13,407 nt of DNA from an uncultured Clostridia bacterium (GTDB lineage Bacteria; Bacillota; Clostridia; Oscillospirales; CAG-272), in NCBI GenBank assembly GCA_937892405.1, contig CALAFS010000075.1, forward strand, positions 1 to 13,407. Reading direction: 5' to 3'. Positions 1 through 6,730 of the stretch are shown one piece after another (position 1 is the stretch's first letter; the number at the start of each line of letters is the position of its first letter). Below the pieces are notes generated by a model. That model had not been told where the DNA came from, made no database searches, and saw only the letters and a list, made by a program, of their open reading frames with translations. The position numbers and the translations under genes are program-made.

Positions 1-1050
1 ATCGTGGACGCTCATATTTCCCACGGTGAACCCGTCGGTTCCAAATATCTCGCAAACGATGTGCAGATCTCTTGTTCCCCCGCGACCATTCGCAACGAGA
101 TGGCTGATCTTGAGGAAATGGGATATCTGATCCAGCCGCACACCTCGGCGGGGCGCGTGCCCTCCGAGCTCGGCTACCGTTTCTATGTCGATTCTCTGGT
201 GCGCCAGTACAGCAACACGCGCGCCGAGATCGGTGAGATGAGCGAAAAACTCCGCTACAAGCTGACCGAGATGGACGAGATCCTCTCCGAAGTCTCGAGA
301 CTCGCGACAGCGTTCACCGATTATACCGGCATCGCCTTCAAGGCGGGGAGCGGCAATGTCAGACTCTCGAAGATCGAGGCGGTCTACATCTCCCCGAGAG
401 AATTTCTCCTTGTGATGATGTTCGCCTCCGGGATTGTGAAGACCAAGACGGTCTGTCTCTCCTTCTCCCTTCTGCCCGATGACTTAAAGCGGTTTACCGA
501 AGTCGCGAACATCTACCTTGTCAATCTGACAAGCGACGGTCTCTCGATGTCGGTGATCTCGAAGCTCGAGCAGCTGATGGGATCGGCGAGTGCAATGGTA
601 CACCCGGTCATCAAGCTCATCTACGAGACGATGAACGAGATCGACACCGCCGATGTCAAGGTGGACGGCGTCAACAAGCTCCTCCAGTATCCCGAATATT
701 CCGATGTCACAAGGCTCCGTGAGCTTCTCCAGATCATCGAAGAGAAGGATCCCCTGCTCGACCTGATCGCGGCGCACGCCAAGGACACGGAAGGAAACAT
801 CCATGTGGTCATCGGTGCGGAGAACGAATCCGACGCGATGAGCGACACGACCCTGATCTACCGCGATGTAAGAGTCGGTGGCAAGAAGATTTCGGTCGGT
901 GTCATCGGACCGAAGCGAATGAACTACTCCAAAGCGATCGACACGATCAACCGCCTCGCGGCGGGGATCGAACAGGTGTTCGGTCCCTCGGACGAGCGCG
1001 GACTCCCGCCCCCGCGTGAGAGTACAAATCAAAACGGAAAGGAACTCTGA
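1..1050 (+). CDS. hrcA: Heat-inducible transcription repressor HrcA (5' end outside window)
   Basis: HrcA represses class I heat-shock operons by binding the CIRCE inverted repeat; GroEL normally keeps it active. The reading frame is open from base 1, and the visible protein is 349 residues against a usual 340-350, so only some 10-20 N-terminal residues are missing. The visible start carries the winged-helix part: GEPVGSKYLA, then SPATIRNEMADLEEMGYL and HTSAGRVPSELGYRFYVD, all typical of HrcA. The GAF-like middle and the C-terminal VRVGGKKISVGVIGPKRMNY block also match the family. It ends 6 bases before grpE, so the two are co-transcribed. The CIRCE operator and promoter should lie upstream of the window; I see no CIRCE copy inside it. 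The GTG at base 4 is an internal valine codon, not the start. Confidence 0.96.
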   Translation: MVDAHISHGEPVGSKYLANDVQISCSPATIRNEMADLEEMGYLIQPHTSAGRVPSELGYRFYVDSLVRQYSNTRAEIGEMSEKLRYKLTEMDEILSEVSRLATAFTDYTGIAFKAGSGNVRLSKIEAVYISPREFLLVMMFASGIVKTKTVCLSFSLLPDDLKRFTEVANIYLVNLTSDGLSMSVISKLEQLMGSASAMVHPVIKLIYETMNEIDTADVKVDGVNKLLQYPEYSDVTRLRELLQIIEEKDPLLDLIAAHAKDTEGNIHVVIGAENESDAMSDTTLIYRDVRVGGKKISVGVIGPKRMNYSKAIDTINRLAAGIEQVFGPSDERGLPPPRESTNQNGKEL

Positions 1051-1056
1051 CAAAAA

Positions 1057-1608
1057 GTGAACGATACAGAGAAGACACCGGCGACCGCCGGTGAAGACGA
1101 TTTCGCCGAAGAGCTCGCCGAGGAGGTCACCGTGACCGAAGAGGCGGCAGAAAGCCCGGAGGATTCCCTCAAAAAGGAGATCGAACGGCTGAAGGGCGAA
1201 ATCAAGGAAAAGGACGATCGGTTCCTCCGCATGGCGGCGGAATACGACAACTTCCGCCGGCGCTCCCGCGAGGAGAAGGAAGGCATCTATGATGCCGCCG
1301 TCTCCGACACCCTCGCCTCTCTGCTCCCCGTGATCGACAATCTCGAGCGCGCGGCACAGTACGATGACGGCGAGAAAGTCAAAGAGGGCGTGCAGATGAC
1401 CGCAAAGTCGGTCGCCGCCGCACTCGGAAAGCTCGGAATCGAAGAATTCGGCGTGCCCGGAGACACCTTCGATCCCACCCTTCACAACGCCGTGATGCAC
1501 ACGGAAGACGAGAACGCCAAGGAAGGCGAGATCGTCGAGGTATTCCAGAAGGGATACAGAAAAGGCAAGCGGATCATCCGTTTCGCCGCGGTGAAAACCG
1601 CAAATTAA
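1057..1608 (+). CDS. grpE: Nucleotide exchange factor GrpE
   Basis: GrpE is the DnaK co-chaperone that releases ADP and client from DnaK in the cytoplasm. The protein has 183 residues, a normal length. Residues 1-34 are acidic and low in complexity, residues 35-75 form the charged dimerising helix (FLRMAAEYDNFRRR at 56-69), VIDNLERA lies at 92-99, and the C-terminal beta-wing holds FGVPGDTFDP (131-140), LHNAVM (142-147) and the KGYRKGKRIIRFA stretch (165-177). It starts at GTG, 6 bases after the hrcA stop. A purine-rich GGAAAGGA overlapping the end of hrcA is the only visible ribosome binding site and sits rather far from the start, which suggests translational coupling to hrcA. It belongs to the hrcA-grpE-dnaK-dnaJ cluster and should share HrcA control. 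Confidence 0.96.
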   Translation: MNDTEKTPATAGEDDFAEELAEEVTVTEEAAESPEDSLKKEIERLKGEIKEKDDRFLRMAAEYDNFRRRSREEKEGIYDAAVSDTLASLLPVIDNLERAAQYDDGEKVKEGVQMTAKSVAAALGKLGIEEFGVPGDTFDPTLHNAVMHTEDENAKEGEIVEVFQKGYRKGKRIIRFAAVKTAN

Positions 1609-1640
1609 ACCTGTTAAAAATTTAGTGAATATATAGTTTA

Positions 1641-1662
1641 GGGAGTTTCAAGCTCCCGGAGG
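1641..1662 (+). promoter_or_regulatory. dnaK leader hairpin abutting the ribosome binding site
   Basis: GGGAGTT (1641-1647) can pair with AGCTCCC (1651-1657) to give a 7-bp stem, with one G-T pair, and a 3-base loop. The Shine-Dalgarno GGAGG (1658-1662) begins at the very next base, 8 bases before the dnaK ATG. The stem leaves the site itself unpaired. It could protect or position the ribosome binding site, or mark a processed 5' end in the grpE-dnaK spacer (62 bases). The pairing is directly visible; the role is inference. Confidence 0.45.
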
Positions 1663-1670
1663 TAAGAATT

Positions 1671-3503
1671 ATGGGAAAAATTATCGGTATTGACCTTGGT
1701 ACGACCAACTCCTGCGTCGCTGTCTTTGAAGGCGGCGAACCGATCGTTATCACGAACCCCGAAGGCGCGAGAACCACGCCCTCTGTCGTCGCTTTTGCGA
1801 AGAACGGCGAGCGTCTCGTCGGTCAGGTGGCAAAGCGTCAGGCAGTGACCAACCCCGACCGCACGGTCAGCTCCATCAAAAGACAGATGGGTACCGACTA
1901 TAAGGTAGAAATCGACGGCAAGTCCTACACTCCCCAGGAAATCTCCGCTATGATCCTTCAGAAACTGAAGGCAGACGCCGAGGCTTATCTCGGCACCACC
2001 GTGACCGAGGCGGTCATCACCGTCCCCGCCTACTTCACCGACGCACAACGTCAGGCGACCAAGGACGCGGGTAAGATCGCGGGTCTTGATGTCAAGCGTA
2101 TTATCAACGAGCCCACCGCGGCGGCTCTCGCCTACGGCATGGACAAAGAGGAATCTCAGAAGATCATGGTCTTCGACCTCGGCGGCGGTACTTTCGATGT
2201 CTCGCTGCTCGATATCTCGGACGGTGTCTTCGAGGTGCTTGCCACCGCGGGCAACAACCGTCTCGGCGGCGACGACTTCGACGAGCGCGTCATCAACTGG
2301 ATGGCGGACACCTTCGCCAAAGAGAACGGCGGCATCGACCTCCGCAAGGATAAGATGGCGCTTCAGAGACTGAAGGACGCCGCGGAAAAGGCGAAGATCG
2401 AGCTGTCCGGCGTCATGAGCACGCAGATCTCTCTTCCCTTCATCACCGCAGATGCGACGGGACCGAAGCACTTTGAAGCAACGCTCACCCGTGCAAAATT
2501 CGATGAACTGACCCACGACCTTGTCGAAGCGACGATGGGCCCGACGAAGAAGGTTCTTTCCGATGCGGGTCTGACTCCCTCCGATGTATCGAAGGTTCTC
2601 CTTGTCGGCGGTTCGACGAGAATCCCCGCCGTGCAGGAAGCGGTCAAGAAGTTCATGGGCAAAGAGCCCTTCAAGGGCATCAACCCCGATGAGTGCGTGG
2701 CGATCGGCGCCGCGATTCAGGGCGGTGTGCTCGGCGGCGATGTCAAGGATGTCCTTCTTCTCGATGTCACTCCTCTGTCGCTCGGTATTGAGACGCTCGG
2801 CGGTGTCTTCAACAAGATCATCGACCGTAACACTACCATTCCCGTCAAGAAGAGCCAGGTGTACTCCACCGCCGCGGACGGTCAGACCTCGGTTGAGATC
2901 CATGTCCTCCAGGGCGAGCGTGAGATGGCTGCGGGCAACACGACCCTCGGCAGATTCGTCCTTGACGGTATCCCCGCCGCTCCCCGCGGTGTTCCTCAGA
3001 TCGAAGTCACCTTCGATATCGACGCGAACGGCATCGTGAATGTCAGCGCGAAGGATAAGGGCACCGGCAAGGAACAGCATATCACCATCACCTCCTCGAC
3101 CAACATGTCGAAGGAAGACATCGAAAAGGCAGTCCACGAGGCGGAGAAGTTCGCTGCCGAGGACAAGAAGCAGAAGGAAGCCGTCGAAGTCAAGAACAAC
3201 GCGGAGAACATGATCTTCCAGACCGAGAAGAGCATGACCGATCTCGGCGACAAGCTGACCGATGCCGACAAGGCTCCCGTCAATGACGCCATCGCCAAAC
3301 TGAAGGAAACCATCAAGGGCGGCGACACCGACGCCATCAAGGCGGATACCGAGGCGCTCCAGAAAGCCTTCTATCCCATTGCGGAGAAGATCTACAAGGA
3401 AGAGGCGGAAAAGAACGCGCAGGGCGGTCAGAGCGGTGCGCAGGGTGGTACCGATGAAAACGGCAACTACTACGGCGCGGACTACGAAGACAAGACGAAA
3501 TAA
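1671..3503 (+). CDS. dnaK: Molecular chaperone DnaK (Hsp70)
   Basis: DnaK is the ATP-dependent Hsp70 chaperone, working in the cytoplasm with DnaJ and GrpE. The protein has 610 residues, the usual length for Bacillota, and it lacks the extra segment in the ATPase domain found in Gram-negative DnaK. Visible motifs are the phosphate-binding IGIDLGTTNS near the N-terminus, INEPTAAALAYG, VFDLGGGTFDVSLLD and LVGGSTRIPAVQ in the nucleotide-binding domain, then the linker DVLLLDVTPLSLGIETLGG, the beta substrate-binding domain and a helical lid. The tail is Gly/Gln-rich and ends ADYEDKTK instead of the proteobacterial EEVD. The start is fixed by GGAGG 8 bases upstream. The third base of codons is strongly G/C, as in the neighbouring chaperone genes. 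Confidence 0.99.
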   Translation: MGKIIGIDLGTTNSCVAVFEGGEPIVITNPEGARTTPSVVAFAKNGERLVGQVAKRQAVTNPDRTVSSIKRQMGTDYKVEIDGKSYTPQEISAMILQKLKADAEAYLGTTVTEAVITVPAYFTDAQRQATKDAGKIAGLDVKRIINEPTAAALAYGMDKEESQKIMVFDLGGGTFDVSLLDISDGVFEVLATAGNNRLGGDDFDERVINWMADTFAKENGGIDLRKDKMALQRLKDAAEKAKIELSGVMSTQISLPFITADATGPKHFEATLTRAKFDELTHDLVEATMGPTKKVLSDAGLTPSDVSKVLLVGGSTRIPAVQEAVKKFMGKEPFKGINPDECVAIGAAIQGGVLGGDVKDVLLLDVTPLSLGIETLGGVFNKIIDRNTTIPVKKSQVYSTAADGQTSVEIHVLQGEREMAAGNTTLGRFVLDGIPAAPRGVPQIEVTFDIDANGIVNVSAKDKGTGKEQHITITSSTNMSKEDIEKAVHEAEKFAAEDKKQKEAVEVKNNAENMIFQTEKSMTDLGDKLTDADKAPVNDAIAKLKETIKGGDTDAIKADTEALQKAFYPIAEKIYKEEAEKNAQGGQSGAQGGTDENGNYYGADYEDKTK

Positions 3504-3535
3504 TTCAAAAAGCAACTCATGTTTGCAAAATAGCA

Positions 3536-3575
3536 GATATACCCGTCTTCCGCTTTGTCGGGAGACGGGTATATC
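3536..3575 (+). other. 17-bp hairpin in the dnaK-dnaJ spacer
   Basis: Bases 3536-3552 pair with 3559-3575 over 17 bp, with a single G-T pair and a 6-base loop (CTTTGT). The core arms are GATATACCCGTCT and AGACGGGTATATC. No run of T follows, so it is not a standard intrinsic terminator. It fills most of the 104-base spacer. A transcript stabiliser, a processing site or a partial attenuator that lowers dnaJ relative to dnaK are all possible. Confidence 0.7.
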
Positions 3576-3607
3576 CGAGAAATCCACCCTAAAGGATATG
3601 AAGAGAT

Positions 3608-4762
3608 ATGGCAGACAGCAAACGCGACTATTATGAAGTCCTCGGCGTCTCAAAGGACGCGAGCGCGGACGAAATCAAAAAAGCATACCGCACCCTGGCG
3701 AAAAAATACCACCCGGATATGAACCCCGGTGACAAGGCGGCGGAGGCGAAGTTCAAAGAGGTGAACGAAGCCTACGATGTCCTCTCCGACGCGGACAAAC
3801 GGGCGAAGTACGACCAGTACGGTCACGCGGCGTTCGACCCCTCGGCAGGGGCGGGAGCCGGCGGATTCGGCGGGTTTGACGGCGGATTCGACTTCGGCGA
3901 TATCTTCTCCTCCTTCTTCGGCGGTGGCGGCGGAGGCGGCTCCTCCCGCTCGCGTGCCAACACGCCCATAGACGGCGACGATGTGGCGACGCGGATCACC
4001 ATCACCTTTGAAGAGGCGGCGTTCGGCTGTAAAAAGGAAGTCAGCTTCGCACGCATTGAGGCATGCCCCGACTGCGGCGCGACCGGCGCGGCAAAGGGCA
4101 CGAAGCCCGAGACCTGCTCGGTCTGCCACGGCACGGGTCGCGTGACGGTGCAGCAGCAGACCATGCTCGGCTATATGCAGTCCCAGCGCGCCTGCTCCGC
4201 CTGCCGCGGAACGGGTAAGATCGTCAAGACCCCGTGCAAAAACTGCAACGGCAAGGGCTACATCAAGGTCAACAAAAAGCTGGAGGTCAACATTCCCGCC
4301 GGTATCGACTCGATGCAGAGAATCATTCTCCGCCGCGAAGGCTCCGCCGGGCGGAACGGAGGCGCAAACGGCGATCTGATTATCGAAGTGCAGGTCAAGC
4401 CCCATTCGCTCTTTGAGCGGGACGGCAACACGCTGTATTGCGACATTCCGATCACCTTCGCCGAGGCGGCGCTCGGTGCGGAGATCAATGTCCCCGTGCT
4501 CTCCCCCGACAAGGCGAAAGCCACAGAAAAGTACACGATCCCCGAAGGCACGCAGACGGGCACCCGCTTCACTCTGCGCGGTAAGGGAATCCAGGACATC
4601 AACACCAAGCGCCGCGGCGACCTGATCTTCACGGTTGTCGTCGATACCCCGCAGAATCTGAATGCCGAACAGAAGAACCTGCTCCGCTCCTTCGCGTCCT
4701 CTCTCGGAGAGACGAACAACAGGAAGACGGGAGCATTCTTTAAGAAGTTTTTCAACCGTTAA
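3608..4762 (+). CDS. dnaJ: Molecular chaperone DnaJ (type I Hsp40)
   Basis: DnaJ delivers clients to DnaK and stimulates its ATPase. The protein has 384 residues with all four parts of a type I Hsp40. The J domain covers about residues 6-70, with the HPD motif at 35-37. A Gly/Phe-rich linker covers about 76-116 and includes a run of seven glycines. The zinc-binding domain has four CxxC pairs at C153/C156, C170/C173, C196/C199 and C210/C213, in CPDCGATG, CSVCHGTG, CSACRGTG and CKNCNGKG. The C-terminal client-binding and dimerisation domains follow. The ATG start is preceded by AAAGGA (3591-3596). An upstream ATG at 3598 is in another frame and closes quickly. This is the last gene of the heat-shock cluster; a gene-free stretch follows. 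Confidence 0.98.
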   Translation: MADSKRDYYEVLGVSKDASADEIKKAYRTLAKKYHPDMNPGDKAAEAKFKEVNEAYDVLSDADKRAKYDQYGHAAFDPSAGAGAGGFGGFDGGFDFGDIFSSFFGGGGGGGSSRSRANTPIDGDDVATRITITFEEAAFGCKKEVSFARIEACPDCGATGAAKGTKPETCSVCHGTGRVTVQQQTMLGYMQSQRACSACRGTGKIVKTPCKNCNGKGYIKVNKKLEVNIPAGIDSMQRIILRREGSAGRNGGANGDLIIEVQVKPHSLFERDGNTLYCDIPITFAEAALGAEINVPVLSPDKAKATEKYTIPEGTQTGTRFTLRGKGIQDINTKRRGDLIFTVVVDTPQNLNAEQKNLLRSFASSLGETNNRKTGAFFKKFFNR

Positions 4763-4828
4763 CTTTTCGGACCGTCGCGTACAAGAAGCGGGCGAGCATC
4801 TGCTGAGGTGAAAATTCTGCGGATTATT

Positions 4829-4849
4829 ACTTTTATTAAAGTGCTTTTT
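4829..4849 (+). terminator. Weak candidate terminator after dnaJ
   Basis: ACTTT (4829-4833) pairs with AAAGT (4838-4842) around a 4-base loop and is followed, two bases later, by five T residues (4845-4849). The stem is short and AT-rich, so it would be a poor terminator. It is the only T-tract hairpin I can find within 100 bases of the dnaJ stop. Confidence 0.25.
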
Positions 4850-4861
4850 CGTTCTGCGCTG

Positions 4862-5151
4862 ACTGCGACAGTTCGGGGCGGATTGTCAGGGGATGATCCG
4901 CAGCGAAATCCAACTCCGTCGGGTAAAATCTCGCTCCGCGAGGCGGAATGTTACAGATCGAGAGTTACGAAATCAGCACCGCTCAAAGAAGCGATCCGCC
5001 GCTCGTGTTCCTTGCCTTCTCCGGTGGGACAAGGTGTCAGCCAAGGGCTGACGGATGAGGTGTCTTATCCTCTTTGGTGAGGTTCCGTTGCAAGGTACGC
5101 ATATGCTCCTCATCCACCGCTTCGCGGTCCCCCTTCTCCCACAGGAGAAGG
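4862..5151. repeat. Structured intergenic repeat cluster with two inverted copies
   Basis: This lies in a stretch of about 500 bases (4763-5264) with no convincing gene. It holds a series of short hairpins: ACTG/CAGT (4862-4872), GCGGAT/ATCCGC (4878-4901) and CTCGC/GCGAG (4930-4942). After these come two copies of one unit facing each other. Copy 1 (plus strand, 5015-5060) has a CCTTCTCC/GGACAAGG hairpin (5015-5034, one mismatch), then GTCAGCC/GGCTGAC (5036-5052), then GGATGAGG. Copy 2 (minus strand, 5151-5108) has CCTTCTCC/GGAGAAGG with a perfect 8-bp stem (5132-5151), then ACCGC/GCGGT (5116-5128), then GGATGAGG. The outer arms and tail are conserved, while the inner stem differs in sequence but stays paired. 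The unit resembles REP- or MITE-like repeats I remember from Clostridia; that memory is not a database result. Confidence 0.6.
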
Positions 5152-5237
5152 CGATGGGCGTCGGTTCGGCGGGCAGGACGAGGATTCCTCAAGTCGGGAT
5201 CCTCCCCGTTTTCGGAAGAATTTTATATTGTTTTTAT

Positions 5238-5261
5238 GCCGCCTTTGGCGGCGGAAGGGAG
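5238..5261 (+). promoter_or_regulatory. GC hairpin abutting the ribosome binding site of the flavin reductase gene
   Basis: GCCGCC (5238-5243) pairs perfectly with GGCGGC (5247-5252) around a TTT loop. The purine-rich ribosome binding site GGAAGGGAG (5253-5261) starts at the next base, just ahead of the ATGATG start. The arrangement matches the hairpin in front of dnaK. It probably protects or insulates the site; a regulatory role is not shown. Confidence 0.4.
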
Positions 5262-5264
5262 ATT

Positions 5265-5825
5265 ATGATGAGAAAGAATTTCGGAGCGAAGGCTTACTGT
5301 TATCCGCAACCGGTGTTTATCCTTGCCGCTTACGGCGAGGACGGAAAGGCGAACGCCATGAATGCCGCGTGGGGCGGCATCAGCGAGGAAAACGAGCTTT
5401 CCATGTGTATCAGTGCCGGGCATAAAACCACAAAGGATATTCTCGCGCGCGGCGCGTTCACCGTCTCGATGGCGGACGCCGATCATGTCGCGGCATGCGA
5501 CTATGTCGGGCTTGTCTCGGGCAACAGTGAAAAAAACAAACTGGAGCGCGCCGGATTCCATACGGTAAAATCCGAGTTCGTCGATGCTCCGCTGATCGAA
5601 GAGCTTCCCGTCGCTCTCGAATGTCGTCTGAAGAGCTACGATCCCGAGAGCTGCCGCATGGTCGGTGAGATCGTGAATGTCAGCGTCGACGAGCGCGTCC
5701 TCACGGACGGCAAGGTCGATGTGAAGAAGGCAAAGCCGATCACCTTCGATCCCTTCAACAACGCTTATGTTGTCCTCGGTGACACCGTCGGCGCCGCCTT
5801 CCATGACGGAAAGGCACTGAAATAA
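5265..5825 (+). CDS. Flavin reductase family protein (FMN-binding split-barrel)
   Basis: This is a predicted cytoplasmic FMN-binding protein of the flavin reductase/flavoredoxin family; the physiological substrate cannot be told from sequence. From the first ATG of an ATGATG pair it has 186 residues, typical of short members. The family pattern is visible: YCYPQPVFILAAYGEDGKAN near the N-terminus, MNAAWGGISEENELSMCIS (32-50) and the nucleotide-contacting HKTTKDILARGAFTVSMA (53-70), followed by the DYVG block (79-82). The frame stays open upstream to 5055, but that part crosses the repeat cluster and shows no family similarity. The ribosome binding site GGAAGGGAG (5253-5261) fixes the start at 5265 or 5268. 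It appears to be a single-gene unit closed by a strong terminator. I see no convincing promoter; TATATT at 5224 is a weak -10 candidate. Confidence 0.85.
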   Translation: MMRKNFGAKAYCYPQPVFILAAYGEDGKANAMNAAWGGISEENELSMCISAGHKTTKDILARGAFTVSMADADHVAACDYVGLVSGNSEKNKLERAGFHTVKSEFVDAPLIEELPVALECRLKSYDPESCRMVGEIVNVSVDERVLTDGKVDVKKAKPITFDPFNNAYVVLGDTVGAAFHDGKALK

Positions 5826-5845
5826 TCCCGCCGCAAGGCGAAAAG

Positions 5846-5875
5846 AGGCTGTCGCACAGACAGCCTTTTTCTTTT
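5846..5875 (+). terminator. Intrinsic terminator of the flavin reductase gene
   Basis: AGGCTGTC (5846-5853) and GACAGCCT (5859-5866) form an 8-bp GC-rich stem with a 5-base loop. A T-rich tract follows directly (5866-5875). It begins 20 bases after the stop codon. A short A run before the stem (5841-5844) may give weak activity on the other strand too. Confidence 0.88.
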
Positions 5876-5941
5876 ACCGAAGCGCCCGCCTTCCCGCGAC
5901 GAGAGAAGACAGCGCCGTTTCGCCCCTTCCCTTTGTGCGTA

Positions 5942-5971
5942 TTTTGCAAAAATTCTTTTACTATCGTAAAA
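5942..5971. promoter_or_regulatory. Palindromes upstream of the XRE gene promoter
   Basis: TTTTGCAAAA (5942-5951) is a perfect 10-base palindrome. TTTTAC-TATC-GTAAAA (5956-5971) is a perfect inverted repeat with a 4-base spacer, ending 6 bases before the -35 box. Either could be an operator for the XRE regulator encoded just downstream or a site for another factor. The symmetry is visible; binding is inference, and AT-rich palindromes arise easily by chance. Confidence 0.3.
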
Positions 5972-5977
5972 TAATCG

Positions 5978-6006
5978 TTGACAAAAAGGAAAGAATCTGC
6001 TATACT
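5978..6006 (+). promoter_or_regulatory. Sigma-A promoter of the XRE regulator gene
   Basis: TTGACA (5978-5983), a 17-base spacer and TATACT (6001-6006) make a near-consensus vegetative promoter. Transcription would begin near 6013, giving a leader of about 17 bases that carries the ribosome binding site AAGGAGG (6015-6021). Confidence 0.88.
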
Positions 6007-6029
6007 GATATCGGAAGGAGGTACTTTCT

Positions 6030-6647
6030 ATGGTCATGGAATACAACAAGCTCTGGAAACTGCTCGTCGATAAAAAGATGACGAAAGCCGATCTCATGGA
6101 GACGACGGGTATCAGCTCCCGCGTGATCGCAAAGCTCGTACAGGGGGACACCGTCACGACGGATACCCTGCTCCGCATCTGCGAAGCGCTCGGGTGTGAC
6201 ATCGGCGACATCTGCGAATGTGTGAGCGAAGAGAAGCTCTCGCTCTACGACGCCTACCGCACCTGCGGAAAGGTGGTCGGCGAGGAGGAAGAGGTCAGGA
6301 TCGTATCGTTTGAGCACAGAAACCGCCGTTACACGGTCTATGTCTCGAAAAAGCGAACGACCAAAGCGACGCGTATCGAGTGCCGCGAGGACGAAACGAT
6401 CTATTGGATTCAGTACTACCCCTTCGGCTCGATGTGCGGACCCTCGCAGGTCGAGACTATATTTCTCCGCCCGAAACCCGCAAAAGACGAGACGCGGATT
6501 GTCCTCTTCCGCGGAAAGCCGGGCGTCATCGTGGGACTGGATGAAGGGATCTTTGTCTCCGCGCACGGCACGCCCCGCGAGAATACCGTCTATGTCATGT
6601 CGGAAGGCGCGTTCAAGCTCTTTGCGACGAAAAAAACGAACAACTGA
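6030..6647 (+). CDS. XRE-type helix-turn-helix regulator with an unassigned C-terminal domain
   Basis: This is a probable DNA-binding regulator of 205 residues. Residues 5-63 form a Cro/C1-type helix-turn-helix; MTKADLMETTGISSRVIAKL (17-36) and LLRICEALGCDIGDICE (47-63) match the common short XRE repressors of Clostridia. Those usually end near residue 70. Here about 135 more residues follow, rich in predicted beta strands (for example RRYTVYVSKKRT at 99-110 and RIVLFRGKPGVIVGLDEGIF at 156-175). I do not recognise this part; a ligand-sensing domain is possible. The start is set by AAGGAGG 8 bases upstream and by a near-consensus promoter. Palindromes before the -35 box suggest self-regulation. 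The HNH gene follows on the same strand, so the two may share a transcript. Confidence 0.8.
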   Translation: MVMEYNKLWKLLVDKKMTKADLMETTGISSRVIAKLVQGDTVTTDTLLRICEALGCDIGDICECVSEEKLSLYDAYRTCGKVVGEEEEVRIVSFEHRNRRYTVYVSKKRTTKATRIECREDETIYWIQYYPFGSMCGPSQVETIFLRPKPAKDETRIVLFRGKPGVIVGLDEGIFVSAHGTPRENTVYVMSEGAFKLFATKKTNN

Positions 6648-6656
6648 AATCAAAAA

Positions 6657-6694
6657 GCTGTCGGCGTCGGAATAACCGCATCCGACGCCGGCGA
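6657..6694. other. Strong hairpin between the XRE and HNH genes
   Basis: Bases 6660-6671 pair with 6681-6692 over 12 bp with one G-T pair and a 9-base loop; the core arms are CGGCGTCGGA and TCCGACGCCG. On the plus strand no T run follows (GAAACACTTTG). Five A residues (6652-6656) precede it, so on the minus strand the same stem is followed by five T, as in an intrinsic terminator. It may stop antisense transcription, or act as a leaky attenuator between the two plus-strand genes. Confidence 0.6.
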
Positions 6695-6730
6695 AACACT
6701 TTGACAAGGATCAGAAAAGGAGCTCAAAAG

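Noticed and set aside
1638..3653. Long minus-strand open frame of about 670 codons opposite dnaK
   Set aside because: It is a mirror of dnaK's codon bias (GC-rich third positions keep the antisense frame open). The predicted protein resembles no family and there is no suitable ribosome binding site. Similar antisense frames opposite hrcA/grpE and dnaJ were rejected for the same reason.
4808..5080. Open frame of 90 codons in the gene-free stretch after dnaJ
   Set aside because: It runs through the hairpins and repeat copy 1, its product has no recognisable features, and no good ribosome binding site precedes it.
5055..5264. N-terminal extension of the flavin reductase by 70 codons
   Set aside because: The extension crosses repeat copy 2 and the leader hairpin and has no family similarity. 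The ribosome binding site points to 5265/5268.
6701..6706. TTGACA as a -35 box for the HNH gene
   Set aside because: No -10-like sequence lies 16-18 bases downstream. The gene probably relies on read-through from the XRE promoter or on an unseen promoter.
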